64,000 bases of DNA. It comes from Acidiluteibacter ferrifornacis. Lineage in GTDB: Bacteria > Bacteroidota > Bacteroidia > Flavobacteriales_E > Vicingaceae. Below the pieces are notes generated by a model. That model saw only the letters and a list, made by a program, of their open reading frames with translations. It made no database searches and was not told the origin of the DNA. Location: the NCBI RefSeq assembly GCF_009909615.1, contig NZ_WWNE01000006.1:432611-496610 (forward strand), read 5' to 3'. The stretch's first letter is position 1. Each line of letters starts with the position of its first letter. The translations under genes were made by a program, and so were the position numbers. Below are positions 1 to 9,841 of this stretch, piece by piece.

Positions 1-1148
1 AGCAACTGATGACCAGCATATCCTAAGAATAGCTCATCAGCTCCCATCCCGGATAAGATTACCGTACTCTTTTCAGCAGCCTTTTGTGTGATTAAATAAG
101 ATGGAATCTGAGAACCATCCGCAATAATATCGTCATTAAAATGAACCGTTTTCTGAATTAATTCTTTGGTCAATTGATTTTCCCCAATGGTGATTAACTC
201 TAGATTCATTTTCCAATCTTTCGCTAATTTCTCAGCGTAATAGCTGTCAGAAGTGGTTCCTTCTTTCTTTAAATCCTTCTCATTCTTGCTAGCACAATAA
301 TGGTTGATGCTACTATTCCCTTTCAAGAAATGAGCAATAATCGATGAGTCCAATCCTCCTGAAAAGAAAGTCCCAACAGGCACATCTGAAATCAAACGAA
401 TTCGACAAGCATCTTCAATTAGAGAATAAAGCTTTTCTTGAGCGCCATTATAGTTGAGTTTTGAGTATTCTTTTTGAGCAGTCGGCTCCCAATATTTCTT
501 AACCGATAAGCTTTTTGATTTTAAATCATACTGCAAATAATGCGCAGCAGGCACTCGATAGATGTTCTTAAAAAGCGTGTTATTTTCTGGTACGTATTTG
601 AATGTAAAGTACTGTTGTAAACAGGCATCGTTCAACTCTGCTTTTATGCCAGCAGCCAAAATGCTTTTTATCTCCGAGGCATATAGGAAGTTCTCATTTT
701 CATGATAAAAATAGAGTGGCTTTACGCCCATTCTATCACGAATCACAAACAATTGGTTGCGTTTTTTATCCAATAAGGAAATAGCAAAATCCCCATTCAA
801 CTCTTGTAAAAAGTCAATTCCTTTTTGTTCGTACAACTTAAGTAAAACCTCGGTATCTGAAGTAGAATGAAACCTTTGTCCTTGTAAAAAGGTTGTTTTT
901 AGTTCTTGAAAATTATAAATCTCACCATTAAAAGTGAGCACAATTTGCTGATCGTCGCTCAACATGGGCTGATGGCCACCAACACTCAAATCAATAATGC
1001 TTAACCGCTTATGTCCTAAAAATAAATTCTGCCCTTCGATTTCTTCTTTAAACTCTCCAACACTATCGGGTCCTCGATGATGAAGCACCTCCAACATTTG
1101 CTGAGAATCCCATTGTTGATTAGAAATATAGCCGGTTATTCCGCACAT
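1..1148 (-). CDS. asnB: Asparagine synthase (glutamine-hydrolysing), C-terminus cut by the window edge
   Basis: The protein would transfer ammonia from glutamine to an activated carboxylate, as in Asn synthesis or glycan amidation. I translated it from the minus strand. It starts MCGITGY, so the glutaminase nucleophile Cys2 is present. Residues 2-200 form the class II amidotransferase domain (HRGPDS, NGEIYN, RDRMGVKPLYFY), followed by the synthetase PP-loop SGGLDSS and a GMGADE motif near the window edge. About 382 codons are visible and the C-terminus lies outside. The downstream end of an exopolysaccharide operon is a common place for such enzymes. It starts 6 bp after the preceding glycosyltransferase stop. 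The intact Cys2 separates it from the two cyclase-like relatives in the RiPP region. Confidence 0.93.
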   Translation of the reverse strand, partial: MCGITGYISNQQWDSQQMLEVLHHRGPDSVGEFKEEIEGQNLFLGHKRLSIIDLSVGGHQPMLSDDQQIVLTFNGEIYNFQELKTTFLQGQRFHSTSDTEVLLKLYEQKGIDFLQELNGDFAISLLDKKRNQLFVIRDRMGVKPLYFYHENENFLYASEIKSILAAGIKAELNDACLQQYFTFKYVPENNTLFKNIYRVPAAHYLQYDLKSKSLSVKKYWEPTAQKEYSKLNYNGAQEKLYSLIEDACRIRLISDVPVGTFFSGGLDSSIIAHFLKGNSSINHYCASKNEKDLKKEGTTSDSYYAEKLAKDWKMNLELITIGENQLTKELIQKTVHFNDDIIADGSQIPSYLITQKAAEKSTVILSGMGADELFLGYAGHQL

Positions 1149-1154
1149 GAGCTG

Positions 1155-2261
1155 TTAATTCAGAATTTGTTGAATGGTTTTTGAAATATTCCCCACCATT
1201 TTTGCTTCCGTAAAATTACGATCATAATGGACTTTACTCGCCTTCCCCATTTCTATTCGTTGTTCTTTATTCAAAATCAATAATTCTAATTCCTTGGCTA
1301 TTTCATTCGGACTTGAATCCGAAAGAATGATTCCGTTTTTATTGTGAATAACCGATTCTACAATAGCTCCTTGATTGGTAGAAATAATGGGCAATCCTGC
1401 TGATAATGCCTCCACTATTACCCAAGGATGGCCTTCCGGTCCATTTGGTGTAAACAAAAACACATCTGCGTTGGCGAAGGTTTGCCATTTTTGATCTCCA
1501 CTCATGGGAGGATAAAAATGAACTTCCAATTGGTTTTTATCGACTAAGCTCATGCATTCCTTTTTATAAACCTCATTATCCCAAGCTCCAACAGCGGTCA
1601 ATTCGTAAGTATTTACTCCTTTCGTTTTTAGAATCACTAAGGCCTCTATAATTTCTTTTATTCCTTTAGACGGGAGAAAGTTGGCAAAATAAAGCAATTG
1701 AACTTTTGTGGATTCTATATTTCTTTCAGGAATGGTAATGTCGCATCCGTTTGGGATCACATAAATCTGCCTAGGCGAATAATAATCTTCAAAGAGGTGA
1801 CGTAGATTTTTTCCTAGGACAATCATTCCATGCGTTCGGTTCATGCAATACCGCACATACTTTTCAGTCATAGAATTTGCTGAATTGATCCAATTCTTAA
1901 AGTTGCTTCCTCTGAGCTGCAACAGGATTTTAATTGGAAACAAAGAAGCAATTAATATAAAAATGGAATCCTTTAAAAAGCCTAAGGTGGTTTGACTAAT
2001 CGGTATCAAAATAACATCAGCCTTTGAACTTCTCAAAAGACGAAACAACTTCAAATAAATGCCAATATTCTTAAATAATTTCCAAATTCCTCCCTTGCCA
2101 AAATCATCAATGGACTCGTTGACTTTAGTATTCAAGTGCAGTAATTCAAACTCTTCTTTCAATGTAGAATTCAAAATAATATTGGTCGCCACGGCAGGCC
2201 CAATGTACGGTGGTGGCAATTTTCCGACGATGATGACTTTCTGTTTATCCATTTCAATCAC
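1155..2261 (-). CDS. Glycosyltransferase family 4/GT-B type
   Basis: Likely transfers a sugar from a nucleotide-sugar donor to a lipid-linked exopolysaccharide repeat unit on the cytoplasmic membrane face. At 368 aa it has the usual GT-B length. The N-terminal domain opens with a glycine/proline-rich loop (GKLPPPYIGP). The C-terminal domain shows IPNGCD, FLPSKGI and the retaining EX7E-like segment EGHPWVIVEALSAG, which binds the donor. It overlaps the upstream membrane gene by 4 bp (ATGA type), suggesting translational coupling. A start at codon 4 (MDKQ) is also possible. The sugar specificity cannot be read from the sequence. Confidence 0.88.
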   Translation of the reverse strand: MIEMDKQKVIIVGKLPPPYIGPAVATNIILNSTLKEEFELLHLNTKVNESIDDFGKGGIWKLFKNIGIYLKLFRLLRSSKADVILIPISQTTLGFLKDSIFILIASLFPIKILLQLRGSNFKNWINSANSMTEKYVRYCMNRTHGMIVLGKNLRHLFEDYYSPRQIYVIPNGCDITIPERNIESTKVQLLYFANFLPSKGIKEIIEALVILKTKGVNTYELTAVGAWDNEVYKKECMSLVDKNQLEVHFYPPMSGDQKWQTFANADVFLFTPNGPEGHPWVIVEALSAGLPIISTNQGAIVESVIHNKNGIILSDSSPNEIAKELELLILNKEQRIEMGKASKVHYDRNFTEAKMVGNISKTIQQILN

Positions 2262-3529
2262 TTTCTTAATAAAAGAAGTTTGGGTAAAGAAGCATATGCC
2301 ATAATGGGGAAAACACAGTACAAAAGAGGAAAATATAATAGAGGGTTAGTTGATACAGAATAAAGCATCACGGTGCCCACACCTCCAAATACTAGAAACC
2401 TTTCAGGAATTGCAATTTTTCGTGCCCTCATTAACAAATTCAACAGAAAAAGCATGTAAAATATAAATCCAAGAATACCGCTTAAAAAGATTACCCTAAC
2501 ATAGTCACTGTGCATTCCTCCGCTAACCATAATGAGCGTTTGGTCATGTCCTGATGTAGTTACCCCGACTAAATTACTTCCAATAGGCATTTCAGACCAA
2601 ATGCCAAAAAATTTAACCCATCTACTCATACGTCCATTAAATGAACGCTCCAGGTCAGCCTCCCCTTCAATCACTTTATACTCTTTCTCAATCAAAGGTT
2701 CTATACTCGACTTATAGACAACAGGCAATGTAAAAATTAATACAGGTAATGTAATCAGTATTACAACTATCCCTTTTCTACTATTCAAATTATAAACAAG
2801 AAATAAAAAACCGATGAATAGCATAACTGCCCATGAGGATGACTGCTTAATCCCTACTAACCCGATAAAACAGACTAAAGTAACAACTATCAATAATAAT
2901 CTTTGCTTAATGGACACATAATTTAATTTACTTGATCTAATAAAGAAATAACATTGGATGAGGAAGGCCATTGTAAAATAAATCGCATAGTTCATTATAT
3001 CAGCATATCCTCCCTGCAATCTTGCTCCTCCGCCTCTACTCTCAGTTAAAAACTCCGCATTAATAGCACCAAACATCAATTCATAAGCTAAAAGACACAT
3101 GGGAAATATAGCGGAATAAACGAAACTCTGTAGTAAGCCAATGAGGTCTACTTTAGACCTGACAAAATGCCTGATATAAAAAAATAATAGCAAAGGAGAA
3201 CCATAACGTATTACTTCTGACGAAATCGCTAATCCTCCATAAAAAACAAATAAAACGATAAGGTTTATCAGAACAATCACTGACCAAGTAGTAAAACTAA
3301 AATCAGAAATGAACGATTTAAACTTTTTGGGAAAACCTCTAGATAAAAAACTTAGTAAAATGAGCACAGGTGTAGCGACCCCCACAATATATAAAGGAGA
3401 AAGAAAGGGAGATATCTCTTTTAAGAAATAGAACAAATCCACTAATGGCCTTAACAAAATCAAAACCACAAACCATTTTAGGGAGAGAGGTAATTGCTTA
3501 AACCATATTTTCCAGTTTTTATAATTCAA
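2258..3529 (-). CDS. O-antigen ligase/polymerase-like membrane protein (Wzy type)
   Basis: A 423-aa polytopic membrane protein with about 10-12 hydrophobic segments, a central periplasmic-looking loop around residues 275-345 and short charged cytoplasmic turns. This matches the Wzy/O-antigen polymerase family, which joins lipid-linked repeat units in the periplasm. The family is poorly conserved, so the call rests on topology, length and position between two glycosyltransferases in an exopolysaccharide operon. It overlaps the neighbouring genes by 4 bp on each side. A ligase that moves the polymer to another acceptor is the main alternative. Confidence 0.75.
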   Translation of the reverse strand: MNYKNWKIWFKQLPLSLKWFVVLILLRPLVDLFYFLKEISPFLSPLYIVGVATPVLILLSFLSRGFPKKFKSFISDFSFTTWSVIVLINLIVLFVFYGGLAISSEVIRYGSPLLLFFYIRHFVRSKVDLIGLLQSFVYSAIFPMCLLAYELMFGAINAEFLTESRGGGARLQGGYADIMNYAIYFTMAFLIQCYFFIRSSKLNYVSIKQRLLLIVVTLVCFIGLVGIKQSSSWAVMLFIGFLFLVYNLNSRKGIVVILITLPVLIFTLPVVYKSSIEPLIEKEYKVIEGEADLERSFNGRMSRWVKFFGIWSEMPIGSNLVGVTTSGHDQTLIMVSGGMHSDYVRVIFLSGILGFIFYMLFLLNLLMRARKIAIPERFLVFGGVGTVMLYSVSTNPLLYFPLLYCVFPIMAYASLPKLLLLRK

Positions 3530-4665
3530 TTTTCAATTATTTTTTTGGCAATGGTTTCAAATGAAAATTTGGCACTTACTTTTTTTGTTAACTCCTCTCT
3601 ATTCGCTAAACTATAATCCCTTACACTTTTTTCCAACTTCTCAATTAAATCGTGTTCTGAGTAATACTCACCTGTTTCTTCCGATAAAATATGGCTTACA
3701 TTACGTTTAGAAGGCAGCAACAAATAAAGGCCTGTAGCTAAACCCTCAAAGATAGAAATCGCTGCCTGTGTCCACAAACCAATATCAGCCATATTGTAAT
3801 AACTATTCATTTTATCCCTAGGCATAAAAGGTAAAGTTATCACAACTTCGTCTAGCCCCTTTTCTGAAATATAAGATTTTAGTTTTTCACAATAATCAAA
3901 ATTAGAAAACCCTATCAACACATATTTAAACCTCCATCCCTTTTTACTTAATATTTCAAGAGCATCAATAATCTTTTCTATTTTTTTAGAAGGAGTAATT
4001 CTAGTTGCTGTAATTAACACAAGACTATCTTCATCTACACCCAACTCTTTTCTGACAATCTTCCTATCATCAGGAGAATAGTTAAATTCCATTGCATCAA
4101 AACCTAAAGTCGTTGTTCCATATTTCTCTTGCAGAATGGTTTTGAACCTTTCATTTAAAAATTGATTAACCACCTCTTTTGTTGAAGGTGTATAGCCTAA
4201 CAACTTGTCACTTTTCAGAATCGCTAATTCATATAATGGCTTTTTTAAGATTAGATGTAACAGTCTTCTTTTTATACTTTTAGATGACTCACTGTAAGTG
4301 TCTTCATTATCTCCCAATAGGGTAATTATCTCAAAATCCTTTTTCTGAATTTGAAACACTCCTCTAGGAAATATTTTTCCCAACCCGATCACAATTACTT
4401 TATTCGGTTTGAACTTGTTGATCTCTTCTTTTATCCCATTAGCCACCACTATTTGACCAAAGGAAAACCACGGTTTTAATCGAACAACCTCAACATTTAT
4501 TGACGACTCGCTATTCTTAATATCCGAGTATCTCGCTGATGAAGAAGTTTTATTAGAGGTGATTACTTTCACTGAATGACCTAATCGATGCAAAGCATTA
4601 GCCAAATGTACTTCTACATAACCCAATGATGGCACAAAATGTCCACATATAATTGCGATTTTCAT
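3526..4665 (-). CDS. Glycosyltransferase family 4-like
   Basis: A 379-aa GT-B protein. The N-terminus (AIICGHFVPSLGYVEVHLANALHRLGHSVKVITS) is a typical acceptor-domain opening with a glycine loop and a helix. The C-terminal half has TRITPSKKIEKIIDAL, the donor-domain signature following a short strand, and a late ADIGLWTQAAISIFEGLATG segment corresponding to the EX7E region. It probably adds one sugar of the exopolysaccharide repeat unit. It overlaps the upstream asparagine-synthetase gene by one base, so the two are likely co-translated. Donor and acceptor are unknown. Confidence 0.85.
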   Translation of the reverse strand: MKIAIICGHFVPSLGYVEVHLANALHRLGHSVKVITSNKTSSSARYSDIKNSESSINVEVVRLKPWFSFGQIVVANGIKEEINKFKPNKVIVIGLGKIFPRGVFQIQKKDFEIITLLGDNEDTYSESSKSIKRRLLHLILKKPLYELAILKSDKLLGYTPSTKEVVNQFLNERFKTILQEKYGTTTLGFDAMEFNYSPDDRKIVRKELGVDEDSLVLITATRITPSKKIEKIIDALEILSKKGWRFKYVLIGFSNFDYCEKLKSYISEKGLDEVVITLPFMPRDKMNSYYNMADIGLWTQAAISIFEGLATGLYLLLPSKRNVSHILSEETGEYYSEHDLIEKLEKSVRDYSLANREELTKKVSAKFSFETIAKKIIEN

Positions 4666-6593
4666 TAGGCCTTCAAGTTAAAAATATTATACCATTTAAC
4701 TAAGGAATATGCTCTCCAAAACTCTGTTAGATGAGCTGAATTTAGAATCTCTCTATCACATAATTGTATGATATAATCGCGATCCATAATTGAAGGAATG
4801 TCGCTGTCTTTCAATTCTAATTTTAAATTCAACATTAATTCGTTTTTCCAATCTTGTTGAGGTGTAACAAAACCCTTTTTATCTTTTCGCCATACCACCT
4901 GGTTATCCAGCTTGTTGTTTAGCATTTTTCTAAGAGGATATTTTGACCAACCATGGTGAATTTTATGGTGACTCGGAAGAGAATGTATCAATTCTACTAA
5001 GCGATGATCTAAAAACGGAACTCTAGATTCTATTGAAAATGCCATTGAATTTCTGTCCTCATACCTCAGTAGGTCATACATCCCAAACTTTATATTTAAC
5101 TCTGAATGCTCCTTAAACGATTTCCCGCCCCTTAGTGGACCATCAAGATTTAATTCATTAATGCTATCAGTATTAATAAATCGAAAGCTCAATCTTTCTT
5201 TTGCTCTAAGTTGCCTCTGAAACTTCTGAGGCAAATAGTAAAACGCACCTTTCAAAAGAGCCTCTCTAATTTTAGGATTGAAGTTATCCTTCAACTTTAA
5301 ATAGTCACTCATAAAATGACCAAACCTTCCCTTTTTTAACAACTCAATCAAATAAATTCCAGCGAAATTAGTGTACCCACCTAATGTTTCATCCGCACCT
5401 TGACCATCAAGCAGCACCTTTACTTTATGTTGATTAGCTGATTTCATAACCTCCCACTGAGCAAAAATTGATGTGGAGCCAATCGGCAAATCTTGATGAT
5501 AAAGCATTTTACTCAAGTCTGCAACCATTGTTTTAGAATCAGGATATAAGTAGTTATCCTCTACGTTATCCAATTCCTTGGCAACCATTTTAGCGTATTT
5601 AGATTCATCTATCGTAGTATTCTTATAACTAGCTGTAAATGTTTTTAAACAAACATCACCTAGTTGTTTACTTGCCTTATATACTATAGCGCTAGAATCC
5701 AATCCACCACTAAGACAAGAGCCGATTTCGACATCAGACCGGAGATGTAAAGCTATTGAATCATCGAAATAAGATTCAAACATTTCCATATTCTCATTAA
5801 GCGTAGATGTTGACTGTGGAATAGCCTCGGATAAATTGTAATAGGGCGTTTTAGTAACTATACTTGATTTTAAATTATAGACATAATTACAACCAGGCTC
5901 TGCATCTTCGATATACGAGAATAAATTTTGATAAGGACTGCTCGTGGTGCCGTAGCACAAGAAACTTCCCACATTTTCATTAGAAATTCGCGGATCTACT
6001 TCTGACAGCTTTAACAATGCTTTTATTTCTGAGGCAAAAGCAAAAAAAGAGTTTCGTCTATAAAAGTACAATGGTTTGATTCCAAATCGATCTCGAGATA
6101 ATGTTATTGTTTGATTTAATTTATCATAGATTGCAAATGCCCACATTCCAACGAATTTCTCAACACACTTTTCTCCCCATTGAATAAATGCATTTAATAC
6201 AACCTCTGTATCAGAATTAGATTTAAAGTGAAATCCCATTGAAATTAATTCTTTTCGAATTTCCTTGTAATTGTATACCTCTCCATTAAAAATCATACTG
6301 AATCTATCTGTTTCTGAAACTAAGGGTTGATGCCCTTGTTTAGTAATATCTATTATGGAAAGGCGACGATGTATTAAGGCTAGTATAGGAGACTCTTGCA
6401 CTTCTGAAATATGGGGCATATCACTTAGCTCTTCAATTGTTTCTTCCCCCCGATATTCATTCGATAGATTCCCCCTCAGCAATAAATAAAAACCCTCATC
6501 ATCAGGACCTCTGTGTCTTAACACTTTGGATACTGTTTTAATCTCGTCAGTAATAATACCTTTGGGATTGAATATTCCTGCAATACCACACAT
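4665..6593 (-). CDS. asnB: Asparagine synthase (glutamine-hydrolysing), exopolysaccharide operon copy
   Basis: A 642-aa two-domain enzyme. Residues 1-220 are the glutaminase domain: Cys2 in MCGIAGIF, HRGPDDEG, NGEVYNYKE and RDRFGIKPLYFY. Residues 255-600 are the synthetase domain with PP-loop SGGLDSS, a DGQGADE motif and SRVPFLDHRLVE. The family amidates carboxylates using glutamine-derived ammonia. In polysaccharide operons such proteins may amidate uronic acids rather than make free Asn. It lies between glycosyltransferase genes with a 2-bp gap upstream and a 1-base overlap downstream. All catalytic motifs are intact, in contrast to the Cys2-lacking cyclases at 23968 and 52304. Confidence 0.93.
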   Translation of the reverse strand: MCGIAGIFNPKGIITDEIKTVSKVLRHRGPDDEGFYLLLRGNLSNEYRGEETIEELSDMPHISEVQESPILALIHRRLSIIDITKQGHQPLVSETDRFSMIFNGEVYNYKEIRKELISMGFHFKSNSDTEVVLNAFIQWGEKCVEKFVGMWAFAIYDKLNQTITLSRDRFGIKPLYFYRRNSFFAFASEIKALLKLSEVDPRISNENVGSFLCYGTTSSPYQNLFSYIEDAEPGCNYVYNLKSSIVTKTPYYNLSEAIPQSTSTLNENMEMFESYFDDSIALHLRSDVEIGSCLSGGLDSSAIVYKASKQLGDVCLKTFTASYKNTTIDESKYAKMVAKELDNVEDNYLYPDSKTMVADLSKMLYHQDLPIGSTSIFAQWEVMKSANQHKVKVLLDGQGADETLGGYTNFAGIYLIELLKKGRFGHFMSDYLKLKDNFNPKIREALLKGAFYYLPQKFQRQLRAKERLSFRFINTDSINELNLDGPLRGGKSFKEHSELNIKFGMYDLLRYEDRNSMAFSIESRVPFLDHRLVELIHSLPSHHKIHHGWSKYPLRKMLNNKLDNQVVWRKDKKGFVTPQQDWKNELMLNLKLELKDSDIPSIMDRDYIIQLCDREILNSAHLTEFWRAYSLVKWYNIFNLKA

Positions 6594-6595
6594 AA

Positions 6596-7741
6596 CTACC
6601 TTTTAAACCTCTTAATGACAGATTCGTAATCAATTACCAATTTTCGTCCAAAGTTATCAATTCCAAACCGCTCTACTACTTCTCTTCTTATATCAGATGG
6701 TTTATAATTACCTAATGATCCTACCATTTCAAGCATTGCATCCGTTAACTCTTCAATTGAATCTGTTTGCAATAAGATGCCATTGGACTGATGAATATAT
6801 TCAGGCATAGCAGATGAATTTATTGCAATGATGGGTAAGCCACTTGACATCGCTTCAACTGGTATTAATCCGAAACTCTCATGTAAAGAAGGGAAAACCA
6901 AAAAGTCAGAACAACTTAACTCATGATGGTACTCCAACTTAGTCAACATACCCTTCAATAAAACTCTATGCTGCAAACTATTCTTCCGAATGTAATCTAT
7001 TATAGCTTGCTTTTCTGGACCCTCGCCACATAAAGTCAACCCCCAGTCAGCATGAAGCTGTGAAAATTTATGAAAAGCCTTTACTGTTCTTAACCCACCT
7101 TTAAAGGGCTCTAATCGACTAACAAAAAGTATATTCTTATTACTTTTTTCAACTTTATCGAGATAAAACAGCTCTGTATCTACAGGATTAAATGTGACTT
7201 GTACTTGACTACTACTTACTCCGATTTGTACAATTTCATTCTTAAGATGATTGCTAACGGCGAATACTTTATCTGCTCTTTTCAGAATAAACTTAGCCCA
7301 ATGCCTTTTAACAAAAGGCTTAGATATTTTTGAAAAAGGACCAGTGTGTTCTGTAATAACGAATGGAACTCTTAGTTTCCTGCTTAACAAATAAGCCAAC
7401 GTACCATTTAAGATAGTCCCGTGCGAATGAATAATATCTATTGTTCTATCTTGAGCAATCACTTGTTTAATTGTATGATGAAACCATAAGACATAAAACA
7501 AAGGTTTCAATAGCTTATTAACTTTCTTTTTGTAACTCCACCGATATACATCAAAGCAACCCCTAAAACTCTCCTTAGTTACCTTTTGACTATCGCCTGT
7601 TAACCGACTATAAAAAACCCACAGTTGAGTATAAGGTTTGATCGCTGCCAAGTAATCTACCACAAATACCCCTGTCCAATCTTTATCATCTTTTGGAAAA
7701 AGTTCAGGTAAAACCAGTACATTCTTTCTTTGGGAATTCAT
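6596..7741 (-). CDS. Glycosyltransferase family 4
   Basis: A GT-B glycosyltransferase of about 381 aa. Visible motifs are VLPELFPKDD..WTGVFV at the N-terminus, the HSHGTILNG and ITEHTGPF segments of the acceptor domain, VSRLEPFKGGLRTVKAF at the start of the donor domain, and the nucleotide-sugar-binding EX7E segment HESFGLIPVEAMSSGLPIIA. It probably builds the exopolysaccharide repeat unit. I chose the ATG at 7741 (MNSQRKN), which leaves a 2-bp gap to the upstream acyltransferase stop. A longer start at 7765 would overlap that gene by 22 bp. Confidence 0.88.
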   Translation of the reverse strand: MNSQRKNVLVLPELFPKDDKDWTGVFVVDYLAAIKPYTQLWVFYSRLTGDSQKVTKESFRGCFDVYRWSYKKKVNKLLKPLFYVLWFHHTIKQVIAQDRTIDIIHSHGTILNGTLAYLLSRKLRVPFVITEHTGPFSKISKPFVKRHWAKFILKRADKVFAVSNHLKNEIVQIGVSSSQVQVTFNPVDTELFYLDKVEKSNKNILFVSRLEPFKGGLRTVKAFHKFSQLHADWGLTLCGEGPEKQAIIDYIRKNSLQHRVLLKGMLTKLEYHHELSCSDFLVFPSLHESFGLIPVEAMSSGLPIIAINSSAMPEYIHQSNGILLQTDSIEELTDAMLEMVGSLGNYKPSDIRREVVERFGIDNFGRKLVIDYESVIKRFKR

Positions 7742-7743
7742 CT

Positions 7744-8316
7744 TTAAATTCTTTCCTTTATACACCGAACTGGACTTCCAACATAGATCCCATTTTCCTT
7801 AATTACACTATTTTCATTCACCAAAGAATTTGCCCCAATTACAGAATGACTACTTAAATAACTACCTTTTAAAATAATACAACTAGCACCCACCCAAACA
7901 TCTTCACCGATAAAAACAGCTTTGGATTCCATTCTCTGCTGCATGGTATTTTTTCCAGCCTTCATCCCATGATCTGAATCTCTTATACTTGAGTTTTCTC
8001 CAATAGCAGAAAACTTTCCAATAGACACCTTACTAGCAGAACTTATTAATACATTTTGAGTCAATTGTACATCATCTTCAATACTCAAACTTCCTTGAAT
8101 ACTAATATCAAGAGTACATCCAATCCCAAAAGTCACTCTATCTCCAATTCTAATATTCTTATGAGGAACTATTTTAAGGTTAGGGAAAGTATAACACTTT
8201 AATCCTTTACCAACCTCACAACCATGAAGCTGCAGATATATTTTAAAAAAATATCCCTTTAGCCTTTTCAACCCATTCCGATATATAAGTTCTATCTTGT
8301 AAATCAATCCCTTCAA
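7744..8316 (-). CDS. Hexapeptide-repeat (left-handed beta-helix) acyltransferase
   Basis: A 190-aa protein with imperfect hexapeptide repeats ([LIV]-G-x4 type) such as IGDRVTFG, IEDDVQLT, IGKFSAIG, IGEDVWVGAS and IGANSLVN. A likely catalytic His lies in the DSDHG segment. The family (serine acetyltransferase/maltose acetyltransferase-like) moves acetyl groups from acetyl-CoA to sugar hydroxyl or amino groups. In this operon it would O-acetylate the exopolysaccharide precursor in the cytoplasm. The N-terminal 45 residues are basic and outside the helix. The substrate is unknown. Confidence 0.88.
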   Translation of the reverse strand: MKGLIYKIELIYRNGLKRLKGYFFKIYLQLHGCEVGKGLKCYTFPNLKIVPHKNIRIGDRVTFGIGCTLDISIQGSLSIEDDVQLTQNVLISSASKVSIGKFSAIGENSSIRDSDHGMKAGKNTMQQRMESKAVFIGEDVWVGASCIILKGSYLSSHSVIGANSLVNENSVIKENGIYVGSPVRCIKERI

Positions 8317-8359
8317 TTATAATAGATTCTACACATTTTAAATCGACAATTAAATTACC

Positions 8360-9712
8360 TTATTTATTCCAAATTCCGGTGGCACGCCCTTTAATGATCT
8401 TATAACATTGAATCGGCTGAATAATCATACTTATTAACACTCCGAAACAGGTCGCTAAAATAACTCCAACATTTCCTAGTTCCAAGTTTTTAGAAAGGTA
8501 AACAGACAAAGGAATATTTATAATTCCCACAAAAAGGGCATGATACAAACTCAGTCTAATCTTGCCAATTCCATACAAAAAGTTCGAAAATATCATAATG
8601 TTACTTGCCATAACTACATAAATTGCCATAACGAGTGATAACAAAAATGGAATCTCTATTTCACTTCCTATCCAAAGCTCATAAACAAATTGTGAAGTAA
8701 AAAGCATTAAAATCACCAACCCAATTGAAAGGATCCACAATTTCATTACTTTCCTAAATGCACTTTCAATCCATGAGATTTCGTTTTTTAGAAATGCTTC
8801 TGTAAAAGCTGACCAATAAGGCTTAGTAACGATTGTAAAGAATATTGTAATAATTCCAAAATACTTAAAAGCAATATTATATGGAGTTACATACTCTGGT
8901 CCAGAAACTTGAGTAATAATAAGGTTATCTGTAAGATAAACAATTAGAATAGACCCTTGCAAAATAAAAAACTGACTTCCAATCCCTAGCAACTCCTTGG
9001 TGTAGGAAAAATCAATTGTTTTTAATGAAGGTTTAAAATGTTTATAACTTGTATTAAAGAACCATAAGCCTGCTGCAAATGGGACTACAACATTGATTAT
9101 ACTAAACGTTGCCCCTAGGTATAAAATCGAACTATCAGTAGTGTTAATCAGAACCAAAATAGCAAGTAGTGAAAGCAAACTGCCCGTGGTATTTATGACA
9201 TTACTCATCGCAGGTCGTTGATCAGCTATAAAAATCATGTTAATCAGTTTTACTATAAACTGAAGACAAAAAACACTGAAAACGATTAGCACTAACTTTT
9301 GTAGCTCCTCCAAATTTTCAGTAGTATTAAAGATTTCACCCCAATTTAAGAATGGATTGATGATGGTGAATAAAATAAAAAACACCACTGCAATAATAGT
9401 TATTAGGGCATAAGTAGTACTGATATAGACCTGACCCAACTCAATATCACCTTTGGCCTTTGCTGCCGCAAGTTTATTGCGCAGTCCATTACCCAAGCCA
9501 ATATCAAAATAGTTAAACCATGCAATTATTGAGGTTAATGTTATCCAGATCCCAAAATTTGTAGGATTCAGGTAATCAATAGTTAATGGAATTAAAATTA
9601 AATTGATTAGAATACTGATACCCTTCAAAAAAAAAGATGCAATTATATTCTTCTTGGCTTTAACTGAACGTTGATGACCTGAAAGAAAACTATTTATACT
9701 TTTTTTTATCAC
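8360..9712 (-). CDS. Wzx-type polysaccharide flippase (MATE/MVF superfamily)
   Basis: A 450-aa membrane protein with about 12-14 predicted membrane segments and the N-terminal FLKGISILINLILIPLTIDYLNP.FGIWITL pattern typical of oligosaccharide flippases. It would turn undecaprenyl-linked repeat units from the cytoplasmic to the periplasmic leaflet before polymerisation. It sits between the Wzc-like kinase (130 bp upstream) and the acyltransferase (43 bp downstream), the usual neighbourhood for Wzx. The Wzx/Wzy/Wzc/Wza genes together support a Wzy-dependent pathway rather than an ABC-transporter pathway. Confidence 0.9.
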   Translation of the reverse strand: MIKKSINSFLSGHQRSVKAKKNIIASFFLKGISILINLILIPLTIDYLNPTNFGIWITLTSIIAWFNYFDIGLGNGLRNKLAAAKAKGDIELGQVYISTTYALITIIAVVFFILFTIINPFLNWGEIFNTTENLEELQKLVLIVFSVFCLQFIVKLINMIFIADQRPAMSNVINTTGSLLSLLAILVLINTTDSSILYLGATFSIINVVVPFAAGLWFFNTSYKHFKPSLKTIDFSYTKELLGIGSQFFILQGSILIVYLTDNLIITQVSGPEYVTPYNIAFKYFGIITIFFTIVTKPYWSAFTEAFLKNEISWIESAFRKVMKLWILSIGLVILMLFTSQFVYELWIGSEIEIPFLLSLVMAIYVVMASNIMIFSNFLYGIGKIRLSLYHALFVGIINIPLSVYLSKNLELGNVGVILATCFGVLISMIIQPIQCYKIIKGRATGIWNK

Positions 9713-9841
9713 TTCTTGTCTAAAAATAGTTGGTCTCAGTTATTATAAAATGGAATGATAATTCGTTCTTAGTAATTTACTTAAAGAAGAACTCTTGCAC
9801 TATTAAAAAATATATCAAACATAATCAGTTATTTATTATGC

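Noticed and set aside
4665..6593. Considered as a lasso cyclase because of the asparagine-synthetase fold
   Set aside because: It has the glutaminase Cys2 (MCGIAG) and lies in the exopolysaccharide operon, so it is a true glutamine-dependent amide-forming enzyme.
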